In this document: positions 1-8,906 of the stretch, piece after piece
Numbering within the stretch: the first letter of the stretch is position 1
Layout of the letters: the number at the start of each line of letters is the position of its first letter
Source of the DNA: Zygnema cylindricum
Taxonomy: Eukaryota > Streptophyta > Zygnematophyceae > Zygnematales > Zygnemataceae
Assembly (NCBI GenBank): GCA_037447655.1
Contig: JBBHKE010002555.1
Span: forward strand, 186,001 to 250,000
DNA: 64,000 nucleotides
Direction of reading: 5' to 3'
The notes under the pieces: model-generated
Seen by the model: only the letters and a program-made list of their open reading frames with translations
What the model was told of the DNA's origin: nothing
The model's database searches: none
Made by a program: the position numbers and the translations under genes

Positions 1-1328
1 CCGTAGTCAGATTCCCTTCTGTCAGAATCCTCTTAAGTTTAGCCGCAGCAGAGGATATGGAAATACACCAGATGGATATTAAGACCGCCTTCTTACACGA
101 AGAGTTAGAAGAAGAAATCTAAATGAGGAAACCGTAAGGATTCGTGGAAAGTGGAGAATAAAGCAAGGTGTGCAAACTGATAAAATCACTTTATGGCCTT
201 AAGCAAGCCCCGTGGCAATGGAACATATAATTGCACCAATTTTTGACAAGTTTGGGATACATTAGAATAAGTCCAGATCACTCCATATTTATATTTGAGG
301 ATGAAAATAGAGTGATATTTATTGATATTTATGTTGATGATTTGTTAGTCTTCAGCAAGTCCTTAGATAAAATTAACAAACTCAAACAGGATCTGAGAAG
401 TCGATTTGACATGAAAGATCTCTGCGAAGCAAAATACATTTTGGGGATTCAAATAGAGAGGGAGAGATTGAATAGAATTATAAGACTCACTCAAAAAGAA
501 GTTATCGGTAATATGCTATAAAAGTTTCAGATGGAGAAAGCAAATGGGTATACCACTCCGATGGATCTAAAGAAAGTATCGGAGGGGAGTGAAGAGGGAG
601 GGTGAATGATAAGATGGATGAGGAAGAAAAGAGGTTTATGGAAGGAATTCCTTATAGGAAAATTGTAGGCAGTTTAATTTACTTTATGAATTGTACACGT
701 CCGGACATAGCTGCGGCTGTAGGCATTTTCAGTAGAAGTCTAATTGAACCTAGGAAAAGAGACTGGGAAGCAGCCAAAAGAGTGATGAGATATTTGGTGG
801 GAACAAGGAAATTATAGTTGCATTTGGGAGGGGAGCACACTGACATCACCACTTGGAGTGATGTCAGTTATGGGTATGTCCCTTTAAGACGATGTACAAC
901 TGGATATGTGTTGCAAATTGGATCTGGTGCATGCTGTTAAAGTAGCAAACAACAGAAAGTAGTTGCTCAGTCCACTATAGAGGCTGAATACATGGCTTCA
1001 TGTGCTGCCACTAAAGAATTAATGTGGGTAAAATCTCTACTCGAAGAACTTCGGTTGATGAAATATGGGACTCATAATGTCTTTTGTGATAATCAAGTTG
1101 CTATCTCTATCGCAGCTAATCCAAAACACCATTTCAAAGCCAGAAATATGGATATAAGACTAAGCTTTGTCAGAGAGAAGGTTGAGGGTAAAATAATTAA
1201 ACTGGTTCATAAAATTGATAAAGAGATGATTGCAGACATGATGACAAAATTGGTACCTTCTCCTAAGTTAAATTTTTGCTGAGAAAATTGTGGACTTAAA
1301 TTAAAAGTTGACTAAGAATTAAGGGGAG
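1..1328 (+). pseudogene. Element D: 3' part of copia pol (RT to RNase H), decayed
   Basis: The 3' half of a group 1 copia polyprotein; the 5' part lies outside the window. The RT catalytic YVDD is visible near 331-342 (IYVDDLLVFSKS), followed by the ILGIQ and LTQKE blocks. The RNase H part shows SYG near 868, an EAEYMAS block near 980-1000, FCDNQ near 1081 and the C-terminal DMMTK near 1240. In-frame stops break it at about 121, 175, 230, 520, 602, 817 and 1280; several replace Gln or Trp codons. A purine-rich tract (1316-1328) leads directly into the 3' LTR. The closest relative in the window is element L. Not functional. Confidence 0.9.
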
Positions 1329-2210
1329 TATTGAAAAGAAGTAATTAACATTCACTGCTTAATTTAGACCCTAGAGTGAAGAGAGAGAGAGAGTCACCAT
1401 GGCTGTCGCTATAGTCAAAAAGAAATAGGCAGACAAGCAGACAGATTTATAGATTGCCAAAATGTTGCCTTAAACCAGATTTGAACATAGGTCTACACGC
1501 TGCATAGATGTGTGCCTTAACCATTACGGCGTAAAGAAACAATACACGTATCCACTTCGTTACGCAATACGTCACTTTCATTTAAACAGACAAAAAATGA
1601 CGAAACATCATCTATACTCAAACGGCGCTCGCGGACGCGAATCTAGCCGTGTAAAATACATGATCGGACGAACGTCGTCGCCCCCGCCAAACCCGAATGA
1701 ATCTTTGGCAGCTTTCGAACATATCGGCGCGTTGTGCCACGTGGCTCGACATCATTGGATGCCGAAAAAGATGGGAGGATGAACGATGGCTCCCATGTTG
1801 ACAAGTGTCAACCAGAAGGCCATATTATACAATGGCCGTACAAGAAGTACAATCGGCCACGGTACCATCTTCTACTATACACTCTTTTGATTAACCGAAA
1901 GTAGAGTAGTAAGTAGTTGTGAGTAGGAGTTAAGGGACTTAGCGTGTTTGGGGGCGCCTCTCTCTAGGTGACCTTTTGTATTTATAGGCCATCTTTAGCC
2001 AGCCATAACTTACTGCTCAGGGGAGCAAATTCAGTGATTCTTTTTGCGTTTCACTCAAAGGAGTCTTTTCCTCACAGGGGCGAGGGTGGTCGGAATATTT
2101 GTGTGCCTGGGCGGCACTTATTCGGTGGGAAAGTGAAATGGTCAAATATTATCCTAGAGGCTTTACATAGGCTTCTCATTCTGTGTGTTAATGGAGACTA
2201 CAGAATTTCA
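1329..2210 (+). repeat. 3' LTR of element D (group 1)
   Basis: An 882-bp LTR following the polypurine tract. It starts TATTGAAAAG, which looks like a mutated TGTTGAAAAG (compare the LTR of L at 37753), and ends in GAATTTCA. It contains an antisense tRNA-like module, a GCCACGTGGC box near 1736, GTAC repeats near 1840-1870, a CCTCTCTCTAGG plus TATTTATA promoter core near 1955-1985, and leader hairpins at 2014-2027 and 2103-2117. Confidence 0.9.
1464..1531 (-). other. tRNA-like module (A-box and B-box) inside LTR of D
   Basis: Read on the minus strand, this carries TGGTTAAGGC (complement of 1514-1523), matching a tRNA D-arm/A-box, and GTTCAAATC (complement of 1478-1486), matching a T-loop/B-box. 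Spacing is about 35 nt. The module is antisense to the LTR. A functional pol III promoter is inferred, not shown. Confidence 0.65.
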
Positions 2211-2793
2211 ATCACCATGGCGGCCCTCATAGTCAGAAAGAAACAAGGAAGCACGCAGAACAAACTTATAGGTGACCAAAATGTTGCCCTGGACCGGATT
2301 TGAACCTAGGTATGCTGAATACTATACAATCGTACGCCTTATCCATTATCAGACCAAATTGACGAAACGCCACATATAGACAACGACGCTCACTGACGTG
2401 AAATCTAACCGTGTAAAATATATGATCAGACAAACGTTGTCGCCGGCGCCAAACCCGAGTTAACCTTTAGTGGCTTTCGGACATTACGGCGCGCTGTGCC
2501 ATGTGGCGCCACATCATTGGACGCCGAAAAAGATGGGAGGAGGAACGATGGCTCCCAATCTGACAAGTGTCAACTAGAAGGCCATGTTGTACAATAGCGG
2601 TACAATAAGTACAATCGGCCACTGTACCTTCTTGTACTATACACTCTTTTGATTCTTTTAGGGTACAGTAGTAGGTAGCTGTGAGTAGGACTTTAAGAAC
2701 TTAACGTGTTTGAGACGCCTCTCTCCAGATGACCTTTTGTATTTATACGCTATCTTTGGCAAGCCATAACTTACTGCTCAGGGGAGCAAATTC
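2211..2793 (+). repeat. Truncated group 1 LTR (target of D insertion)
   Basis: Starts inside an LTR, at a point equivalent to about 65 bp into the D LTR, because D inserted here; its 5' tip would lie left of D. It breaks off at about 2793 inside the first leader hairpin, where a different LTR begins. The tRNA-like module, GTAC cluster and promoter core are present. Confidence 0.8.
2285..2349 (-). other. tRNA-like module with perfect B-box
   Basis: The complement of 2296-2306 reads GGTTCAAATCC, a full match to the eukaryotic tRNA B-box consensus. The complement of 2336-2348 reads TAATGGATAAGGC, typical of a tRNA D-arm. It sits at the same LTR position as in element D. Confidence 0.7.
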
Positions 2794-3796
2794 GAGCTTG
2801 CAGGCAGCCATGGCTACCTCAGACAGAATGTTTATTTACCAGGGGCGGCAGTTGATCCTGTGACCTCCCGGTTGCAGCCGTGCGAATCAACCGTCCCCCT
2901 TATCCGGTAGGTATTGAAGAACCGATGCAAGTATTGTGTTTTGTTACAATTTAAAGAATGACGCGGCAACATAAATCATTTAACGGCTAACGAAACGAAA
3001 CGAACATAGGAAGGACACTACAGTACGAAGTACCGTATCGAACGAAATAAATGAAACGACATTTAATTTCAACGGAAGAAATTAAATGTCATCCGTGATC
3101 GATGGCTTGCAAAGGAGCCGGGATTTTCAACGGTCAACATGGGACGAAGATCGTTGAAATTAAAATGGTCAATATGTTAAAGAATTTCAACGGTCGATAT
3201 TTTTCGGCGCTCCGTCAACATCGGACGGCCGATATTTATTACCGAATCACGAACGGACAGCAAGCGTAAGTGCCGAAATGTCGGAGAGAATATTTAACCG
3301 TACTTCGAGAATAAACAAGAAAATGACAAGTGGCATTGTCCTATAGGATGCCGAAGAAGAAAAAGACAAAATGAAGATCACTTATATGCCACGTGGTAGA
3401 TCGAGAGTGGTGCCGGATATTTCCGTACATAAAGTACGGCGGCTACAGTACTTTATATGTACATAATTTAGCGTACGCTGTTTTGATTGGTTAAGAGTAG
3501 TTAAGAGTAGGTTCTTAGGACTTAGACAAATTTTGTGAAAGTCCTCTCTCCCAGAGGCCATCTGTATAAATATGTTGTCTTTGAACAGCCATAACTTAAT
3601 GCTCAGCTGTGCAAATTCAATGATTATTTTTGTTGCGGACCCATGGGAGTCGAAGCTACACTTGGAAGTAGTCTGTCATAGTTTTTGCGTGCCAAGGTGG
3701 CACTTATTCATCACCAAAGTCAAAAGTGAAAATATTATCTAAGAGGCTTCATATAAGCTGGACATTCTGTGTACCAATGGAGGTCACATAATTACA
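2794..3796 (+). repeat. 5'-truncated group 1 LTR joined to element C
   Basis: An LTR of a different subfamily, lacking its 5' tip. It has a divergent tRNA-like module at 2841-2916, a GCCACGTGG box near 3391, a GTAC cluster (3426-3475), TATAAATA near 3567 and leader hairpins at 3638-3651 and 3689-3703. It ends at a proper CA (CATAATTACA, 3787-3796). The next base belongs to the end of a gag gene, not to a PBS. This fits insertion of an LTR into element C with the left flank lost, or deletion of PBS plus gag. Confidence 0.75.
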
Positions 3797-4978
3797 GAAT
3801 CCGATGAGGAGGACGACGAACTTCTATTGGGTGAGGAGTTGGAGGCAAAAACACATGTCAAAATTCCACGGAAGCAGAAATGTGCTTTCGGTGGACTGAA
3901 AGGTGAAAGGTGTTGGATTGTGGATTCAGGTGCCTCCATGCAGATGTGCAAGGATAAGCATCTGTTCACTAAGCTGAGAAAGATTCCCACCGTAGAGATT
4001 GAATATGAGGATAGGAGGGTAGTTACCACTACCTATGTAGGATTGGTAGATCTGAAAGTTATAGTGGAAGGGAAAACATCAATAGTTAGAATCTCCGATA
4101 TATTGTTTATTCCGGGGTTAAACAAAAACCTAATCTCTACATCTGTATTAGATGATAAAGGTTTTGAAACTAGCACCAAAAAAGGAGTTTTTACAGCTAG
4201 CTTTGAGGAAAATGTGTATTTCACTGCTAAGAAAGGTAGCCAAGGAATGTTCAGGCTTGTTTTAAGTAATGAAAAACTCAAACTTTACTATGCTGGTGTC
4301 AATGATATTATGTTGTGGCATAAGAGACTTGTGCATGTGAATCTAGAAAAGCTAAAAGGAATGAAAAAGATGGGAGTAGTTAAAGGGATACGTTTTGGGG
4401 AAAATGAGAATATAAATGATTGCAGTGGGTGTGCTCAAGGTAAAGCACATAGACTACCATTTCCAAAGGAAGCAACTTATAAACGAGAAAAAGTTCCCGA
4501 TTTGGTACACACAAACATTTGGGGACCGGCATGAGTGCCATCACCCGGAGGGAAAATATTTATGCTAACCATTACCGATGATTAGTTTCGGTACTCCCGG
4601 GTATACTTTCTGGAAAACAAATCAGAAACTCCGGAGCATTTGAAACAATATAAGGCATGGGCCGAGAAGCTTCACGAGACCTCAATAAAGAGAGTGAGAA
4701 GTGACAATAGAGGGGAGTATACCTCCAATCAGTTTGAGGAGTTCTTAAGAGAGGATGGTGTGCAACATCAAAAGACAGTTTCGGAAAACCCGAAACAGAA
4801 TGGTGTTGCCGAGAGACTGAATAGGACAATGAATGATAGTGCCCGAAGTGTGTTGTCGGATAAAAAGATAGGAAAAAGGTTTTGGGTCGAAGCTATGAAA
4901 TGTGCTAATTATCTGAAAAATAGAGTACTTACTCCGACGGTGAAAGGCCAAACTCAATATGAGAGATGGACCGGCTGA
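3797..4978 (+). pseudogene. Element C: gag tail, protease and integrase, decayed
   Basis: Begins in the acidic stretch between Gag and protease (ESDEEDDE). The aspartic protease motif DSGAS lies at about 3923, followed by the GAG-pre-integrase block with the zinc-binding WHKRL...H...CSGC near 4315-4440. Integrase core residues can be compared with element A: the first catalytic Asp is Asn (VHTNIWGPA, about 4506), the second Asp (RSDN) and the Glu (VAERLNRT) remain. Stops occur at 4532 (CGA to TGA type), at about 4581 (TGG to TAG) and at 4976. The gag gene and PBS are missing upstream. Non-functional. Confidence 0.88.
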
Positions 4979-6813
4979 AAACCAGATCTATCTCACTTAA
5001 AGGTTTTCCATAGTAAAGTCTTCAGTTTAGATACAGATAGGTCTAACTAGAAACTAGATTCTAAAAGGAAACCCGGATACTTGCTGGGATATGATGAGGA
5101 TGTAAAAAGGTATAGAGTGTATGATCTAAAGAGAGAAAATATAATTATAGTATAACACCTGGTAGCTATGGATGAACGGAAGTCGGTAGTTCCATTCAAG
5201 TCCTCAAAGTCAGTCAAAATTAGATTTGAGTCAGACAATTCTGATGACTTTCATCTCCCTAACTATCCGCGTCTTCAAGAAGATGATACTCTTCCAGGTT
5301 CAGATGATATTCTTACAGGTTCAAAACAGACCGAGAAAGACTTGGACTTGGAAACACCGGTGACACCTATACCTCAAGAGGAAGACGTGGTGGAAACGGA
5401 TATGGATCCGAGGGACAAGCGAGAAGCCGTGGTGATTCGGGAGAATCCATGAGAACCTTCTATTCCGGCCACAGATTTTTTGAGGGAGGGAGAAGGAGCA
5501 GCAAATGGCTGCAAGAGAAACAAGTTAACAACAAGGAAACTAAACTATCTCATCCGGATGAACCTCAAACATATAGAGACGCAATGAACTGCCCGAAGAG
5601 AAACTGGTGGAAGATGGCCATCAATGAAGAGATGGCTTCTATCATGGCGGCTGATACATGGAATTGGTGTACTGTCCGACCGATCAAAAACCAATTAGAT
5701 GTAAGTGGGTTTTCAAATTAAAACTGAATCCGGAAAATACTATTGAGCGGTATAAGGCCCGGTTAGTGGCCAAAGGTTTTACTCATAAAGAGGGAATAGA
5801 CTACAAACAAAACTTTGCTCCGGTCGTCAAATTTCCCTCGGTCCGGATACTTCTCAGTCTGGTAGCTGCAGAAGACATGGAAGTACACTAGATGGACATC
5901 AAGACAACCTTCTTGCATGGAGAACTAGAGGAGGAAATCTTCATGCGACAGCCGAAAGGATTCGTGGAACAAGGAGAGGAAAGTAAGGTATGCCGGCTGA
6001 TCAAATCTCTCTATGGTTTGAAATAGGCGCCCTGGCAGTGGAATAAGAAACTTGATGAGTTTCTTACCGGTCCGGGGTATATCCGGATCAGTTTAGTTCA
6101 CTCAATTTATGTTTTTGAAGATGAAAAAGGTGTCATCTTTATTACAATTTACAATGATGATTTGCTTGATCTGAGTACGTCAATGAAGAAAATCAACAAG
6201 CTAAAACAAGATCTAAAGGGAAGATTTGAGATGAAAGACATGGGGGAGGCAAGATATATTCTGGAAATACAAGTGGAGATAGATAGAGAAAAGAGGATAA
6301 TTAGACTAACTCAGAAAGAGGCAATTGGGAACATGCTGGAAAAATTTCAGATGTTTACGGCCAATAGTTGTACAACTCCCATGGAACTAAAGAAGGGAAG
6401 TGAGGGGAGTGAGGAAGGAGGAGTCCTAATTCAAGATGATGAACTAGGTCCAGAAGAGAAGAAGTTTACGCAGACTATCCCATACAAACAGGTAATGGGC
6501 AGTCTGATATATTTTATGAATTATACTTGACCAGATTTGGCAGCAACTGTAGGAGTGCTAAGTAGGAGTATGAATGCTCCTACCAAAAGAGATTGGGAAG
6601 AAGCTAAGTGGGTCCCCTGATATCTCATAGGAACTAGGGTTCTATGGCTCCATTTGGTTGGGGAAAATATTAACATCACCACTTGGAGTGATGCCAGCTA
6701 TGGGAATGCTCCGATGCGAAGCTGTACATCTGGATATCTGATGTATGTGGGGAATGGTGTTTGTTCTTCGAGCACTAAGCAGCAAAAGGTAATTGCTCAG
6801 TCCACCATGGAGG
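4979..6813 (+). pseudogene. Element C: integrase C-terminus, RT and partial RNase H
   Basis: Continues C: the integrase C-terminal GYDEDVKxYRVYD block near 5090-5125, the acidic linker, RT from about 5560 ([21 protein letters not shown]) and the RT active-site block, where YVDD has become YNDD (near 6150). CAG-to-TAG stops lie at 5889 and 6024 where A still has Gln. The RNase H region stops at QSTME (6813), where the LTR of B begins. The remainder of C is not found on the other side of B. Confidence 0.88.
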
Positions 6814-7811
6814 TGTTGAAATAAGAAATCTTAATACTAAGCAAACAAAGCTGTGAGGAGAGACCAAGTACTTAGAATATTTTTGGTCTAGGTAAGTTGT
6901 AATACTTACCTCATTTAGTGTGACAGTAGCAATAGTACTTTTGAGTGTATTGTACTTCTAGAGGGACACGCGTCAAAAAATGAATATCATACGGGTTTTA
7001 CAGAAAGGCGCCGACACACTTTACCACACGTCACACATCGAATGAATACTGTTGAAGAATCGGACGGACGGAGACTCAACCGATTTTCCTCGAAGATAGT
7101 GGTACAACATTCAACGACGACCGTAGATGTGAATCAAGTGAACGGAAGAGATTCACGTGGGACCACAAAATGACTCATCACTTTGTACGACCTCAGGTGA
7201 CTTGGAGCACTTAATCAACAGTCGGCTGAACGCTAACATCCAGTGCTGACTAAGCACGTTGAACACTACTGTACGGGAATCTATTTGCATATCTGAAACA
7301 CAGTAGTTTTTGCTTAGCAGATTAGAATGTAGTGTTCGACTAAGTATATTTTTGTCTAGTAGTCAAATAGGGTTTGGACGTACTCACAGTACAAATAGCG
7401 TACTGATTTGGTACCTTGTCGTAGTGTAGTACAGTACTGATGTTCCAGGTGTAGACATCTGATTAGTTAGTTTTCAGTAGATACTCTTTGTGAGTATAAA
7501 GTTAGGACTTAGCCAAAATTGTATCCATCCAGTTTTGAGATCTAACTCTCTAAGGGACAGTTTTTGGGAAACTTCGAAGTGTTATATCTTATGGTGTACT
7601 GGTTCAATTGGGTTGCAATTTTGGGAATTGACAAACTGTATGTGATATTGTGTTAGTGTGATTTTTTGGTTTAAATTGGACACTTTGGTGCTTTCTGTGT
7701 TATATCAAAGTTGGCTGTTTGATAGGATTTCTAGTACCTTTTGCTGAAGACTATGTCTACATCTACTACTACTGGTGGTCCTCCACCAGCAACTGTGGTT
7801 GTAGAACAACA
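6814..7811 (+). repeat. 5' LTR of element B (group 2)
   Basis: A 998-bp LTR from TGTTGAAATA to GAACAACA. No tRNA-like module is evident, unlike group 1. It has a CACGTGGGACC box near 7156, a TATAAATA-like sequence near 7395 and GTAC motifs near 7395-7440. The Gag start codon is at 7753, so the last 59 bp of the LTR are coding. Confidence 0.88.
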
Positions 7812-7878
7812 GGTTATGGGCCTTTCGTCCAGAATTCTTGTCTTCAATGGCCAAAAGTATACGCACTGGGCAGCTATG
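7753..7878 (+). pseudogene. Element B: gag 5' segment (reads from LTR through PBS)
   Basis: The frame opens at ATG 7753 inside the LTR with a Ser/Thr-rich start (MSTSTTT), crosses the LTR end at 7811, reads the PBS (7812 onward, GGTTATGGGCC) as QVMGL, and continues to HWAAM at 7878. Here element A inserted. The frame resumes after A at 15388 (VESSFETAE). The same organisation is seen in O and R, so the start is supported by three copies. Confidence 0.82.
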
Positions 7879-7957
7879 TGTAGAAACTAATGGTTTTAAA
7901 GTATTTTCTAGGTCTGAATAGAAATAAAGAAGCCGAGGCAGTCTACCTCTAACTTCT

Positions 7958-8002
7958 CTCTCCAACTCTCAAACTTGTCGCAGTCACTGAGAAATTGGAG
8001 AG
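7958..8002 (+). other. U3 inverted repeat with conserved loop
   Basis: CTCTCCAA (7958-7965) pairs with TTGGAGAG (7995-8002) around a loop containing ACTTGTCGCAGTCACTGA. The loop is nearly invariant in all group 1 LTRs, while the arms differ between subfamilies yet stay complementary (for example at 63540-63584). In the RNA it would lie just after the polypurine tract, near the 3' end. Confidence 0.6.
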
Positions 8003-8087
8003 GAAGCTAGAGCCATAGCTACCTAGGCTATCTTGAGGTTTACGGGAAATTTATATTAGTCAAGGGATAAATTACTAAAAAGTATGT

Positions 8088-8160
8088 GCCGGCGACAGGA
8101 TTTGATCCTGGTACCTGCCGGCCGTCAAGAAGTAGATAGTCGGTAGCCTTAGCCGTTAAA
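8088..8160 (-). other. tRNA-like module in 5' LTR of A
   Basis: On the minus strand: TAACGGCTAAGGC (A-box-like, complement of 8147-8159), then CAGGATCAAATCCTG (T-arm-like, complement of 8096-8110) enclosed by GCCGGC (8117-8122) and GCCGGC (8088-8093). The identical arrangement is in the 3' LTR at 14544-14616. It could give an antisense pol III transcript or an RNA fold; neither is proven. Confidence 0.65.
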
Positions 8161-8452
8161 CCTAGAAGTAGTGTTACGTAGCATATAGTACGATAATTAT
8201 TTAAACATGTACACGTAGGATAAATCATTTAACTGTAACTGTTAACGGGATACATAGATATGCTAGTGTAAAAGTACGAATTGCGGTACGGTTAAGAAAT
8301 CAATACCGGGCATTTATTTCGTAAGCGAAACAAATACCGCGCATGTATTTATTACGGCTACGATCAAATGCGAGTTTAATCGGACGGCCGGAATTAGCGC
8401 CGAGATCGCGGAAGAAGAATTTGGCGGTTTGTGGGCATCGCCATATCGGATG

Positions 8453-8617
8453 ACACGTGGCGATGCTACATTGGAGCACGGCATCTCCGAGGATTAAAGG
8501 AGCGAATCCGGAAATTCCACGTGTGGACATTTAGGCCATGTTGTACAATGTCCGTACATAAAGTACACCGGCAGCTGTACTTTTGCGTACGAAACTGTAT
8601 TCTGATTGGTTCCGTAC
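8453..8617 (+). promoter_or_regulatory. LTR promoter region: G-boxes and GTAC cluster
   Basis: Two CACGTG cores (8453-8460, 8517-8526) are followed by six GTAC cores at 8543, 8554, 8563, 8577, 8587 and 8614 and an ATTGG motif. GTAC is the core bound by plant SBP-domain regulators, and CACGTG by bZIP/bHLH proteins. The cluster is at the same place in every group 1 LTR although the flanking bases vary. Binding is inferred. Confidence 0.5.
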
Positions 8618-8702
8618 ATCAGAAGATAGAGTCTGTGAGAGAAATAGGACTTAGAAAAATTAGAAGATAGGACCCTCTCTCCCAGAGAGCTTCTGTACAA
8701 AA

Positions 8703-8904
8703 GGTCAACTTTGACCCTCCATAACTTACTGCTCAGGGGAGCAAATTCAGAGATTCTTTTTGCTATCGACTCAGGGGAGTCTTGCCTTCACAGGGGTGAA
8801 GGTGGTTAGAGTTTTTATCTGCCAGGGTGGCAGTTATTTTTGCTTAAACACAAAGGGGTTAGGATTATCCTAGAGGCTTCTTAGAAGCTGTCCACTCTGA
8901 GGAC
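8703..8904 (+). promoter_or_regulatory. Leader array of short hairpins with G-rich loops
   Basis: Tandem perfect hairpins in the presumed transcribed leader: 8703-8716 (GGTCAA/TTGACC), 8730-8743 (TGCTC-AGGG-GAGCA), 8768-8781 (GACTC-AGGG-GAGTC), 8785-8802 (CCTTCAC-AGGG-GTGAAGG), 8819-8833 (CTGCCA-GGG-TGGCAG), 8876-8888 (GCTTC-TTA-GAAGC) and 8890-8904 (GTCC/GGAC). In other LTRs the stems change in compensating pairs, so an RNA-level role is likely; the role itself is unknown. Confidence 0.65.
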
Positions 8905-8906
8905 TT

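Noticed and set aside
1510-1782. A small protein in the LTR of D
   Set aside because: No equivalent open frame in the sister LTR of L; the region holds the tRNA-like module and regulatory motifs.
3784-4029. Reverse-strand protein opposite the protease of C
   Set aside because: Shadow of the copia coding frame; similar shadows occur opposite A, N and K.
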